A DNA stretch of 64,000 nt, from NCBI GenBank assembly GCA_964564025.1, contig CAZLZO010000006.1, positions 1 to 64,000 on the forward strand, in the 5' to 3' direction. The notes under the pieces were generated by a model that did no database searches, was not told the origin of the DNA, and saw only the letters and a list, made by a program, of their open reading frames with translations. Source of the DNA: DRYM01 sp964564025 (lineage in GTDB: Archaea; Thermoproteota; Thermoprotei_A; EX4484-217-1). A program made the position numbers and the translations under genes. Below are positions 51,424 through 60,517 of the stretch, piece after piece (within the stretch, counting starts at the first letter, position 1; each line of letters begins with the position of its first letter).

Positions 51424-53443
51424 AGAAAAAGTAGTGTTTGGAATAGACATACTTCCTTCAAGCTCTCCTGCATCTTCAAAGGAACCTCATTACGCCTTGG
51501 TTATCCTTAGGAATGGGGAAGTTTTTGATAAAAACCCTAATGTGGCTTTGCGCCGAATCATTAGGTTAGCTTGGGAATATAGGCCTTCAATAATAGGTGT
51601 AGATAACATATATGAGCTTGGAGAAAACGAAAGAAGCGTAGTTAAGATTATTAGTCTTCTTCCTCCTGAAACCTCTGTTGTTCAAGTTAATGTTGACGAG
51701 GATAAAGTAAGTAAGCTCTGGGAAAAGGCTAAGGAAGCAAATCTAATATCAGAATACAGTAAGTTTCCGCCTTTAAAAACAGCGTATTTAGTAGCTAAAC
51801 TAGCTGACATGGGTTATGGATTGAAGATAAGGGTTTTTGAAGAGAAAACGAAAATCATAATCTCTAAAGGAAGAAGCTTAGGTTCAGGAGGCATGAGTCA
51901 AGGTAGATACCAGAGGCATATTAGAGGGCTCATACTTCAAGCCGTAAGAAAAATTAAAGAAGCTCTTGACGAACATGGATTAGACTATGACATGGTTGTT
52001 AGAAAAAGCGAGAGCGGATATGATGGTGCTGTATTCATAGTTTACGCTCCTAGAGAGAAGCTTTATGGAATAGTTTCTTCAATGAAAGGACATGACATAA
52101 GGGTAATAATAAAGCCTGTTTATAAGGAGAAAATAGAGTTTGAAACTGTAAAGAAGCATGTAAGAAGAAAACCCCTCATAGTAGGCATAGATCCTGGAAT
52201 ATTCACCGGAGTAGCAATACTTGATTTGGATGGGAATGTACTAGATGTTTTTAGCGGGAAAAACATTGATAGATACGATATTATAAGGAGAATTGAAGAG
52301 TACGGTAAACCATTAATCATAGCATCAGATGTTTCACCTCCTCCGGATACTCTAGAAAAACTTTCAACAACGTTTAATGCTAAATTATATGTTCCACCTG
52401 AAAGTCTCTCTCAAAGCGAGAAAGAGGATCTTGTCAAAACTTATTTGCAAAAAATAGGTAGTGCTATTTCCGTAACAGATAGTCATCAGAGAGACGCTTT
52501 AGCTGCAGCACTATATGCACTAAGGTTCTTTAAGCAGAAGTTTGAACAAATAGATAATTATCTCAAAAAACTGGACCTTGACCTAGATGTAGACAAGATA
52601 CGTGCCGATGTAGTTAAGGGAGCCACAATAGCTTCAGCAATAGAGAAGGAAATATATAGAAAACTTTCTCATGAACTTAGACAGAAAACTATTGAAGAGA
52701 AAAAGTATAGACAGAAGCAACATAAAGAAACTAATATAGAATCATTATTAGGGGAAGTTGAAAAGCTTGAAAAAGAGAAGGCGTTACTTAAAGAGAAATT
52801 AAAACAAGCTAAAGATGAAATATATGAGCTTAAAAGGCAACTAGATAGTTATCATAGACAAACAAATATTCAGTTAAAAGCCATAAGAGAAATACAGTCG
52901 CTTTCTGAAGAGGTTAGAAGACTCAGCGAGGAATTGAAGAAAGCTGAGAGGGAAAATGCTGAGTTAAGGGAGAAACTAAGAAAGTTTGAAAATGTTTTAA
53001 GAGAAGTTTCGAAAGGCAACTATAAGATAGCTAAAACGATCACTACATTAACGCTGACATCACTATCTAAAATGGAAAGGGATTATGGAGAATTGAAAGA
53101 TGATGACTTAATTTATGTTTTAAACCCAACGTTCATTCAAGAAGAAGCTGTAGAGAGAGTAGTTAAAGAAAATGTGTTGGCAATACTTGCCGAAAAACCA
53201 ACTGAAGAATTCAAGAACACCTTAGAGTCAAAAGCCGTGCCTGTAATAGAACTTAGCGAAGTAAGAGATTTCATTACTAAACTAGGGGATATGTTAATGT
53301 TTAAAAACGAGCTCGTTGAAGAAGCAAAGGCGAGGAAGAAAGCTCTCAGAGAACTAATGCTTAAAAGAACAACTATTGATTTAGAAAAAATCGTTAAGGA
53401 ATATAGAAGCGAGCGATGGGGGTTCCCTTCTAAAACACTTTAA
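51410..53443 (+). CDS. DUF460 family protein, RNase H-like nuclease fold with coiled coil (COG2433)
   Basis: A 677-residue archaeal protein. An N-terminal domain (VVFGIDILPSSSP onward) and a central one (RKPLIVGIDPGIFTGVAILDLDGNVL) both look like RNase H-type folds. Later come a conserved acidic DSHQRDALAAALYAL and a long coiled coil (about 425-520), then a C-terminal alpha/beta domain. The Asp of GIDPG and the late acidic residues would form a two-metal site like that of Holliday resolvases. Function is not established. It starts at GTG inside rio2 and ends in a 14-base overlap with the SAM synthetase. Confidence 0.87.
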   Translation: MSHSREKVVFGIDILPSSSPASSKEPHYALVILRNGEVFDKNPNVALRRIIRLAWEYRPSIIGVDNIYELGENERSVVKIISLLPPETSVVQVNVDEDKVSKLWEKAKEANLISEYSKFPPLKTAYLVAKLADMGYGLKIRVFEEKTKIIISKGRSLGSGGMSQGRYQRHIRGLILQAVRKIKEALDEHGLDYDMVVRKSESGYDGAVFIVYAPREKLYGIVSSMKGHDIRVIIKPVYKEKIEFETVKKHVRRKPLIVGIDPGIFTGVAILDLDGNVLDVFSGKNIDRYDIIRRIEEYGKPLIIASDVSPPPDTLEKLSTTFNAKLYVPPESLSQSEKEDLVKTYLQKIGSAISVTDSHQRDALAAALYALRFFKQKFEQIDNYLKKLDLDLDVDKIRADVVKGATIASAIEKEIYRKLSHELRQKTIEEKKYRQKQHKETNIESLLGEVEKLEKEKALLKEKLKQAKDEIYELKRQLDSYHRQTNIQLKAIREIQSLSEEVRRLSEELKKAERENAELREKLRKFENVLREVSKGNYKIAKTITTLTLTSLSKMERDYGELKDDDLIYVLNPTFIQEEAVERVVKENVLAILAEKPTEEFKNTLESKAVPVIELSEVRDFITKLGDMLMFKNELVEEAKARKKALRELMLKRTTIDLEKIVKEYRSERWGFPSKTL

Positions 53444-54644
53444 CCTTACCCTCTAAAACCTCTTTTGAAATCTTGACTACATTATCTATTTCCTCTATAG
53501 CTATAGATTCTACCTCATTTTTAATATTCTGTGGAAGTTCTTCGACATCACCTATAACTTTAATGTTCGCCATCCATGGATCATTTATTGGTCTGCCTAT
53601 TTGGCTTAAAAGTTCAACATAAACTTCTTTTATTTTGGGTATTTCCTTAACAATTTTATTAGCTATTTTCTGTGCTAAAATATTATAAATCTTGCCTACA
53701 TGGCTTACTGGGTTTTTTCCTGCAGCTGCTTCTAAAGACATAGGTCTATTGGGTGTAATAAGTCCATTAACTCTATTTCCTCTGCCTGTTGAGCCGTCAT
53801 CTCCGTGTTCAGCTGATGTTCCAGTTACTGTAATGTAAACTATTCCTTTCTCAGGTTTATCGCCAGTATTTAAGTGAACAGTAACCTCATAATCGGGAAT
53901 ATATCTTTCAGCAAGTTTCTTAATCTCCTCAATAACCTGTTCTTTCACAGAAATGTAATGGTCGAGATCAGGTATTAGTCTGGAAATCATTGCTGCAGCA
54001 ACAGTTAACTCTACTTTATCTCCTTTTCGCAAACCCATTACCTTAATATCTTCACCGACTTCAGGAAGTTTTCTTTTAAACTCTTTCGAATTAAGGTATC
54101 TTTCAACATTTAATACAAGGTTTTCTAGGGGAGTTAGAGGAGCAAAAGCTACACCAACAGAGGTATCATTTGCTAAGGGGACCTTCTTACCTAGTTCAAA
54201 AATTCTAACAAGATCTGCAGAGCCTTTACCTATTTTGTAGTCAACAATTACATGTTTTTCAGGATCTAAAAATCTAAAGTTACTCTTAATCCATTCTTTA
54301 ACAGATTCAACAACTATTCTACCTACAGGAACGGGCTCTATCTTCCCTTCACGAATAACCTCTGTTGTTGCTCTACCTGAAACAATAATGTATATGGGAT
54401 GAAGAACTTCACCACCACCAAATACGGGATTAGCTTGACCTCCAACTAAAAGTGTTTTATCAAGATTATGGTGAAGTATTATACCAAAGTTCTCTAAATA
54501 GTATTTTGAAAGACTCCTACTAGCTTCTTCGGAAACAGCGTCAGCAATGTAATCGGGATGGCCTAAACCCTTTCTTTCAACAAACTCAACATAAAATTCA
54601 GCCGTTGATTTTCTTTTCTCGTACTCAACAATAATGTTTTTCAT
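53430..54644 (-). CDS. S-adenosylmethionine synthetase, archaeal type
   Basis: Archaeal methionine adenosyltransferase makes SAM from ATP and methionine. The 404 residues open with the family phrase FVERKGLGHPDYIADAVSEEASRSL and contain GGQANPVFGGGEV, TGTSAEHGDDGSTGRGNRVNGLITPNRPMSLEAAAGKNPVSHVGKIYN. All are typical of this family, which differs from bacterial MetK. Length is standard. An AT-rich promoter region of about 140 bases lies upstream. SAM feeds the methyltransferases encoded nearby. Confidence 0.96.
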   Translation of the reverse strand: MKNIIVEYEKRKSTAEFYVEFVERKGLGHPDYIADAVSEEASRSLSKYYLENFGIILHHNLDKTLLVGGQANPVFGGGEVLHPIYIIVSGRATTEVIREGKIEPVPVGRIVVESVKEWIKSNFRFLDPEKHVIVDYKIGKGSADLVRIFELGKKVPLANDTSVGVAFAPLTPLENLVLNVERYLNSKEFKRKLPEVGEDIKVMGLRKGDKVELTVAAAMISRLIPDLDHYISVKEQVIEEIKKLAERYIPDYEVTVHLNTGDKPEKGIVYITVTGTSAEHGDDGSTGRGNRVNGLITPNRPMSLEAAAGKNPVSHVGKIYNILAQKIANKIVKEIPKIKEVYVELLSQIGRPINDPWMANIKVIGDVEELPQNIKNEVESIAIEEIDNVVKISKEVLEGKVKVF

Positions 54645-54783
54645 AGCATACCCCGCTTAACATTAAAAATAATGCTGTTTAAAAATTTATCTAAGAAACA
54701 CTGTGCAGAATATTATTCTCAGTAATAAATATTTTTATTACTCATTTTAACTATTTCGGAAATACTAACTAGCTTATTTTAGT

Positions 54784-55026
54784 TTATGGCTGATAATCTG
54801 TGTTAATAAATAAAATGTTACTGCCTCGAACAAGTACTCTACCATATTTAGCTATAGGTTCTGATGAGCCCTCTTTAACCTCTACACAATCACTTAATAA
54901 GAGGTTCATAGTGTTATCACATTGTTCAAGTCTTCCAATATATTCTGAACCATCTTTTAACCTTACTAGAACGGTGTTGTTTATTGCGCTTCTTAAGTAT
55001 TTTAGCGGTGAATCCATAGGCTTCAT
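54784..55026 (-). CDS. Sm-like (Lsm/SmAP) RNA-binding protein
   Basis: Archaeal Sm proteins form heptameric rings that bind U-rich RNA. The 80 residues show Sm1 (VLVRLKDGSEYIGRLEQCDNTMNLLLSDC) and Sm2 (GRVLVRGSNILFI, with the R-G-x-N RNA-binding group). GGAG lies six bases before the ATG. A TATA-like TTTTAAATA near 55115 on the minus strand would give a leader of about 65 bases. Confidence 0.93.
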   Translation of the reverse strand: MKPMDSPLKYLRSAINNTVLVRLKDGSEYIGRLEQCDNTMNLLLSDCVEVKEGSSEPIAKYGRVLVRGSNILFINTDYQP

Positions 55027-55148
55027 AGTTATCTCCTAAAAAACATTTACTGTGTTGTTTCAACTAATGTGTGTAACTATATCTACTTCAGAATCCTTTT
55101 GATAAGAGGTATTTAAAAGTTTAGGTACAAGAGAATGAGGTTAAAATG

Positions 55149-55664
55149 TCAGATAACGTATATTATGTCATATTTTTCCTCAAAAACTTCTTTTCCTTTA
55201 ACGTTAATGTTTATATTTACTTTTTTAGGAACAGATATAACCGCTATAGAGGACTTACTTCTTAAAGTTCTCTTCACTTCTAATATCGCAAGCTCTACAT
55301 CAGGTACATTTTGAAACGTTGTAAACGATAAAATGAAGTCGAAGCACTTATTTCTAAACGGTAAAAACTCCGCATCACCCTGTAATAAATCAGACAAAAT
55401 AACAGTGTTTCTCTTGATTTTTCTTTTTGCTATTTTAAGCATGTTTATGCTTAAATCTAAACCTACATAGTATGTTAAGCAGTTTTCATCCAACATTTTT
55501 AAGGCAAATTCGTATAGTAAGCTTGTTCCGCAACCTAAATCTAAAACAGTAGTTTTCCCCTTAAAGGCCATTTTAACAATGCTCAGTACAGTCATGTATT
55601 TTCCGTACTGTTCCTCTCTATGAAGCTTATCATATGATGAAAACGTAGTATCGTACTTTCTCAT
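55149..55664 (-). CDS. class I SAM-dependent methyltransferase
   Basis: A Rossmann methyltransferase with motif I VLDLGCGTSLLYEF, motif II YYVGLDLSINML, the adenine region LQGDAEFLPF and motif IV FDFILSFTTFQNV. The opening YDTTFSSYDKLHREEQYGKY is common in archaeal small-molecule or RNA methyltransferases. The frame opens at 55736, overlapping nucS by 62 bases; the ATG at 55664, 10 bases after the nucS stop, gives a normal length (171 residues). Substrate unknown. Confidence 0.82.
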   Translation of the reverse strand: MRKYDTTFSSYDKLHREEQYGKYMTVLSIVKMAFKGKTTVLDLGCGTSLLYEFALKMLDENCLTYYVGLDLSINMLKIAKRKIKRNTVILSDLLQGDAEFLPFRNKCFDFILSFTTFQNVPDVELAILEVKRTLRSKSSIAVISVPKKVNININVKGKEVFEEKYDIIYVI

Positions 55665-55674
55665 CACATCTAGT

Positions 55675-56469
55675 TTATGTTTTACCTTTTCCGAGAAACT
55701 CAAGTATTCCTCTACGTTCTGCTTTCTTCTTAGCATATTCCAGAATCACCTTCAAATTTATTTGTTTGAATTCTAATTTCTCTTTTAAAAGGAGCTCATA
55801 GGCTTTAGATGTTATTGAAGGTGCAGTAATTATTCCTCTAATTCTCTTAGAACCCATATGCTTTCTTAATGCCTCAATGTACTTCTTAAGCTGTCTTACT
55901 GCATCAACTCTAGCTGTTGACCTCTTAATTTCAACTACAACAACGTTTCCACGCTTATCTCTTAAGTATAAATCAATAAATCCCGGTTCAACTTTTTTCT
56001 CAATATCTATCGTAACGAAGTCTTCACCTAACAGTGAAGGGTTGGATGCTAAAACATCTCTTATTTCCCTTTCTGAAACATGCATATAGAATGCTCCATA
56101 ATCGTGGAGAATAGAAGTTACTATTAAAGATATTTCGGAAGCTCTAACAATAACTGCCTCTCTAGGCTTAGCTCTAATAGCTCTAATTATAACCTTCTCT
56201 TCTTCTTCATCGAAGGAAACATCAATATACGATGTTTCTGGTTGCCAATTCACTGGAGAATGTCCGGTGGGTCTATGAATTAAGAATGCTCCATCGGACT
56301 TAATTATTATTTGTCTTTCTCCTTCCTCAAGCTTAGAAGACGATCTACCGAAATATTCTACATCACATTTAGCTATAATGTAAATATTCTTTTTGCTCTT
56401 AATACCTTTCCTTAAAATTTCCGCAGCCTCTCTTAGATCTAGGTCCTTGTAAACATCTACTTTAGCCAT
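55675..56469 (-). CDS. nucS: endonuclease NucS (EndoMS), mismatch-specific
   Basis: NucS/EndoMS cuts both strands at DNA mismatches and serves as mismatch repair in archaea without MutS. The 264 residues have the N-terminal dimer and DNA-binding domain (FGRSSSKLEEGERQIIIKSDG, HRPTGHSPVNWQPE) and a C-terminal RecB-like nuclease. The nuclease shows EREIRDVL, GFIDLYLRDKRGNVVVVEIKRSTA and RQLKKYIEAL, holding the catalytic D and E-x-K. The last residues, GILEFLGKGKT, fit a PCNA-contact tail. A methyltransferase gene follows directly. Confidence 0.95.
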   Translation of the reverse strand: MAKVDVYKDLDLREAAEILRKGIKSKKNIYIIAKCDVEYFGRSSSKLEEGERQIIIKSDGAFLIHRPTGHSPVNWQPETSYIDVSFDEEEEKVIIRAIRAKPREAVIVRASEISLIVTSILHDYGAFYMHVSEREIRDVLASNPSLLGEDFVTIDIEKKVEPGFIDLYLRDKRGNVVVVEIKRSTARVDAVRQLKKYIEALRKHMGSKRIRGIITAPSITSKAYELLLKEKLEFKQINLKVILEYAKKKAERRGILEFLGKGKT

Positions 56470-56566
56470 AACTTACCTTCTCCAAGTGTTTACTCATTAG
56501 AAACATCTATTTAAGCGAAGTTGTACAATCTCCCTTACTAGGAATAGGTGGGAAAGGGAAATTATT

Positions 56567-57208
56567 TTGAAAAAAGCTATTTTCATAATAGAGCATTTAG
56601 AGGAAAAATTAGGACAGTGGATACTTTTAGAATATGAAAATGTAGCTAAAATAGTCGGTAAAGAGAATCTCATAGTAACAAACATTAAAGACAACAAGGA
56701 AATACTAACTAAAATAGCTAATACTATTGTTTCGGAAAGCGCTGTAGAGTTTTTGAACAAATTTAAATCGGGGAACATCATAGTTTTAGACCCTCAAGCA
56801 GAAAGAGTCTTGGAACCTGAAGACTTCGTCGGAAACAGGTTAAACACTGTAATAGTAGGGGGGATATTAGGGGATCACCCACCTAAAGGTAGAACACGTG
56901 AACTACTTACCAAAAAGTTTCTGAAGAAAAATTATGAAGTTAAAGTAAGGCATTTAGGTAAAGAACAATTAACCATAGATGGAGCAGTTTACGTAGCTTA
57001 CCAAATACTTAAGGGTAAAAGAATTTCAGAAATACCTTTCACTATTGGACTAACTATTATACGTAAAGTAGGTTATGTGGAACATGAAATCATACTGCCT
57101 TACAAATACCCTTTAGTTAACGGTAAACCTTTAGTTAACCCTAAGCTCATAAATTACCTAACTAAAGGAATAGTTGTTGATGAAATAAAGCAGCTGGGTA
57201 AGCCATGA
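56567..57208 (+). CDS. SPOUT methyltransferase, DUF431 (Sfm1-like)
   Basis: DUF431 proteins are SPOUT-fold SAM enzymes related to yeast Sfm1, which methylates an arginine of ribosomal protein Rps3. The 213 residues open AIFIIEHLEEKLGQWILLEYEN. The knotted SAM site is at VIVGGILGDHPPKGRTRELLTKK and LTIDGAVYVAYQI, followed by IPFTIGLTI. The start is TTG after AAAGGGAAA. It overlaps the Rqc2-like gene by ATGA, which also acts on the ribosome. The archaeal substrate is unproven. Confidence 0.84.
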   Translation: MKKAIFIIEHLEEKLGQWILLEYENVAKIVGKENLIVTNIKDNKEILTKIANTIVSESAVEFLNKFKSGNIIVLDPQAERVLEPEDFVGNRLNTVIVGGILGDHPPKGRTRELLTKKFLKKNYEVKVRHLGKEQLTIDGAVYVAYQILKGKRISEIPFTIGLTIIRKVGYVEHEIILPYKYPLVNGKPLVNPKLINYLTKGIVVDEIKQLGKP

Positions 57209-59190
57209 AGAACTCTATGAGTACACTGGATATTTATGTGTGGATAGAGAAATGGGGTAAAAGTATTGAGAAATGCTTTGTAGATAACATTTATAGTTTA
57301 GAAAATAACATCCTAGTTTTCAAACTTAATTGTAAAGGTAAGGCAGAAAACCCCATGATTCTCATTGAAGCATCTAAAAGAATTCACTTAACAAAACATG
57401 TCATAGTAGGGAAGTCTAAACATACCCCTTTAATTCAAGCTATGAGGAAAAGACTTAGAAACGCAATATTGGAAAGCATTGAGCAACTAGGTTGGGAGAG
57501 AATTGTTAAATTAGTGTTTAAAAAACATAGTGAAACATACTTTGTTTATTTAGAAATTATACCCCGTGGGGTAATAGTCCTAACAGATTCTGAAAACACA
57601 ATAATCTATGCTTCAAAATTCGTTAAAATGAAGGACCGTTCAATAGTGCCTAAGGGAAAATACTCCTTACCTCCAGCTAAAGGCATGAACCCATTAGCTG
57701 AACCTATCGAAAAATTATACAACGTCTTTTCAGGAGAAAAGAATGTTTCAAAAGGCTTTATCAAGTGCTTTGGAGTACCTAGTGAGATTATTAACGAAAT
57801 ACTCTTTCGATTAAATATGGGTAAGGACAAAGATAAATGGTCTTTTAAAGATTTTCTAAAGGCATATAGTGTTTTTAAAGAAATAATTGATGAATCTATG
57901 GAGGGTAAAGGGTACATTGTTAAGACAGACAAAGGAAACTATGTAACTGTAACACCATTTAAACCTAAGCATATAGAGAAGCATGTTGTTGAGGAATATT
58001 CTGATTTTAATGAAGCTCTTGACGAATACTTTACTGAAGTACTCAAGCAAGCTAGAATGATGGAGATGATAAAAGCTAAGCATGATGAAGTAACGAGGCT
58101 TGAAAAGTCCATAGAGGAAGCACTTAAAGTAAAGGAGAAGTATGCTGAAGAAGCTGAGATTTGTAGAAGAATGGGAGATTTAATAATGCATTACATGAAT
58201 GATGTAGCATTAATTATTAATTGCTTAAGAAGTAAAAATATTAGAAAACTTGAACCCAATGATGCTGTTAAAGCGTGTAATAAGGTTTCAAGGAAGCTAA
58301 GGATTCTTGAATATCTTAAAGATAAAGGGAAAGTCGTTGTTGAAGCGGATAATGTGAAAATCCCTATTGACATAAGGTTGTCACCTTATGAGAATGCCGC
58401 AAAATACTATGAGAAAGCTAAGGAGAGGAAGCGAAAAGCAAGTAAGGTTGATGAAAAAGTATTTGAACTTAAGATGAAACTTAAAAGGCTTCTTGAAGAA
58501 GAAGCGTTTACTGTAGAAGAAGAGAAAGCTAGAATTAAAAGGAGAGAGTGGTTTGAAAAATATCACTGGACTATATCTAAGGATGGATACTTAATTTTAG
58601 GAGGGAGAGATGCTAGTCAAAATGAAAGTTTAGTAAGGAAGCTCTTAGAACCTAATGACATATTTATGCATGCAGATATTCATGGAGCCTCTGCAGTCAT
58701 AATTAAGTCTAAGGGCAAAGCTTCGGAGGAAGCATTAAAGGAAGCTGCAGTAATTGCCGCTTCATATTCTAAAGCGTGGAAGGAGGGATTGGCATCAATA
58801 GACGTATATTGGGTTTGGGGAGATCAGGTTTCTAAGAAGCCTCCAGCCGGAGAATACTTAACTAAAGGGGCATTCATGATTTATGGTAAGAAGAATTATA
58901 TTAGAAATGTTCCACTAGAATTAGCTTTAGGATTGCAGGTAATAAATGATTCTTTAAGAGTAATTGTGGGTTCTGAACAGAATGTTAAGGAAAAAGCCAT
59001 AGCTTACGTAATATTGTCTCCAGGTAGTGAAGAGCCCTATAAGCTTGCTAAGAGAATTAAGAAAATTTTCTACGAAAAGCTTCCAGAAAGCTTCAGGGCA
59101 AAAGTTAAAGTGGTTTCTGAAGAGGAAATAGCAAGGGAGATTCCAGGTTTATCTACCATTAGAAAAGTTGTTATTCTATTGTCTTCTTAG
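57205..59190 (+). CDS. NEMF/Rqc2/RqcH family (NFACT) ribosome quality control protein
   Basis: NFACT proteins bind stalled large ribosomal subunits and tRNA and can add C-terminal tails to stuck chains. The 661 residues have the NFACT-N domain (about 1-190), a helix-hairpin part, a long coiled coil (about 285-335 and 395-445) and NFACT-R. The latter shows WFEKYHWTISKDGYLILGGRDASQNESLV, DIFMHADIHGASAVIIK and a C-terminal WGDQVSKKPPAGEYLTKGAFMIYG. The gene overlaps the SPOUT gene by four bases. Conserved DR-type residues of NFACT-N are not clear to me. Confidence 0.92.
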   Translation: MKNSMSTLDIYVWIEKWGKSIEKCFVDNIYSLENNILVFKLNCKGKAENPMILIEASKRIHLTKHVIVGKSKHTPLIQAMRKRLRNAILESIEQLGWERIVKLVFKKHSETYFVYLEIIPRGVIVLTDSENTIIYASKFVKMKDRSIVPKGKYSLPPAKGMNPLAEPIEKLYNVFSGEKNVSKGFIKCFGVPSEIINEILFRLNMGKDKDKWSFKDFLKAYSVFKEIIDESMEGKGYIVKTDKGNYVTVTPFKPKHIEKHVVEEYSDFNEALDEYFTEVLKQARMMEMIKAKHDEVTRLEKSIEEALKVKEKYAEEAEICRRMGDLIMHYMNDVALIINCLRSKNIRKLEPNDAVKACNKVSRKLRILEYLKDKGKVVVEADNVKIPIDIRLSPYENAAKYYEKAKERKRKASKVDEKVFELKMKLKRLLEEEAFTVEEEKARIKRREWFEKYHWTISKDGYLILGGRDASQNESLVRKLLEPNDIFMHADIHGASAVIIKSKGKASEEALKEAAVIAASYSKAWKEGLASIDVYWVWGDQVSKKPPAGEYLTKGAFMIYGKKNYIRNVPLELALGLQVINDSLRVIVGSEQNVKEKAIAYVILSPGSEEPYKLAKRIKKIFYEKLPESFRAKVKVVSEEEIAREIPGLSTIRKVVILLSS

Positions 59191-59213
59191 CCTTATCTTG
59201 TGGTGGAAATTTC

Positions 59214-59642
59214 TTGTCAGAAACAGGAGAAGAAATTCTTGTAGAAGAAATTATGAGTACCCCACCAATAGCAATATCTCCTAATGCCTCAGCATCGGAA
59301 GTAGCTAAAATTATGACTGAGAAGAAAATAGGTTGTTTAATTGTTGTAGAAAACAAGAGAGTTGTAGGAATAGTTACGAGAAGGGATCTTGTTGAAAAGG
59401 TTTTAGCTAAGGAAAAGAACCCTGTGAAAACGAGAGTTAGAGAAATTATGTCTACTCCTGTAATATATGTTAAACCTGGAACACCAATTTTAGAGGTTGC
59501 TAAAATTATGTCGCGACATGATATAAGGCATGTCCCCGTTATAAATAATAGAGGCCTTGTAGGTGTAATTACTGATAAGGACATTTTATCAGTAGCACCG
59601 GATCTCATAGAGGTACTTACTATTAGAAGGTATACTTCGTGA
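59214..59642 (+). CDS. CBS-domain pair protein (first of five)
   Basis: A 142-residue protein consisting of one CBS pair: EIMSTPPIAISPNASASEVAKIMTEKKIGCLIVVENKRVVGIVTRRD and EIMSTPVIYVKPGTPILEVAKIMSRHDIRHVPVINNRGLVGVITDKD. Such pairs bind adenine nucleotides and often sense energy state. TTG start with GGTGG seven bases upstream. Four more CBS genes follow on the same strand. Confidence 0.9.
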   Translation: MSETGEEILVEEIMSTPPIAISPNASASEVAKIMTEKKIGCLIVVENKRVVGIVTRRDLVEKVLAKEKNPVKTRVREIMSTPVIYVKPGTPILEVAKIMSRHDIRHVPVINNRGLVGVITDKDILSVAPDLIEVLTIRRYTS

Positions 59643-59702
59643 AAGTTTCAAGAAAAATATATTTCGTGCAAAAAGAAACTATAATATTTGAGGTAGCTTA
59701 GT

Positions 59703-60488
59703 GTGGAACTTCTAAAATATGTTAACGTAAACTATCCTCAATTATCCCCTAATGATTTAGCAACAAAAGCACGTGCCTTAATGAGAGATTTTGGGTTAAG
59801 GATAATACCGATAGTTGAAAATAATAAGTTAGTAGGTATTGTTTATAGAATAAATGTACTTAGCATGACTTCTTCTAAATCTAATCTCTTAATAAGAAAC
59901 ATAGTTGATGAATCTAAAATTATTTTGAATCCAAACTTTAGCGTTAGAGTAGCTGTGGAAAACATGCTTAAAGTTGATGAATGGTATGCTCCAGTAGTTG
60001 ATGAAAAAGGTAACTTCATTGGAATATTTGAAATAGATAGTGTCATAAGAGAATTTTGTTCAAGAAACATTTTAATAAATAATAAACCTATTAAGGAGAT
60101 TATGACAGAAAATGTAATATATGTTAATGAAGATGAGGAGCTTTCTACAGTTTTCTATAAAATGCTTAAGCATCAATATGCGGGAATGCCTGTAGTTAAT
60201 AAGAGGAAAAGGGTGGTTGGAATCATAACCCAACATGATCTTTTAAAATCAGGGTTTACGCGTTTACAATTGGAATCTGAAAGATCAGGTGGGTATAGAT
60301 CTATTAAAGCCAGAGACATTATGAGCACAAATATTGTTAAAGTGTCTCCTACGGCTACACTAGGTGAGGTAGCTAAACTTATTGTAGATAGGGATATAGG
60401 TAGGGTAATTGTTGTTAATAAGGAAAACAAGTTACTAGGCATAGTTGATAGAGAGGATATTGTTAAAGCGTATCTTCCCTATATTTAA
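59703..60488 (+). CDS. four-CBS-domain protein (second of five)
   Basis: 261 residues with four CBS units near 8-60, 70-125, 130-185 and 202-258. The first two are divergent; the third (EIMTENVIYVNEDEELSTVFYKML) and fourth (DIMSTNIVKVSPTATLGEVAKLIVDRDIGRVIVVNKENKLLGIVDRED) are clear. It has no other domain, so any effect must be through partner binding. GTG start, GAGGTAG upstream. Confidence 0.88.
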   Translation: MELLKYVNVNYPQLSPNDLATKARALMRDFGLRIIPIVENNKLVGIVYRINVLSMTSSKSNLLIRNIVDESKIILNPNFSVRVAVENMLKVDEWYAPVVDEKGNFIGIFEIDSVIREFCSRNILINNKPIKEIMTENVIYVNEDEELSTVFYKMLKHQYAGMPVVNKRKRVVGIITQHDLLKSGFTRLQLESERSGGYRSIKARDIMSTNIVKVSPTATLGEVAKLIVDRDIGRVIVVNKENKLLGIVDREDIVKAYLPYI

Positions 60489-60517
60489 AACTTGGTTAAT
60501 TAGGAGGTTTCTTTAAA

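Noticed and set aside
55146..55270. Short plus-strand frame after a GAGG motif and a TATA-like element
   Set aside because: It is antisense to the methyltransferase, has no recognisable content, and the TATA element fits the Lsm gene on the other strand.
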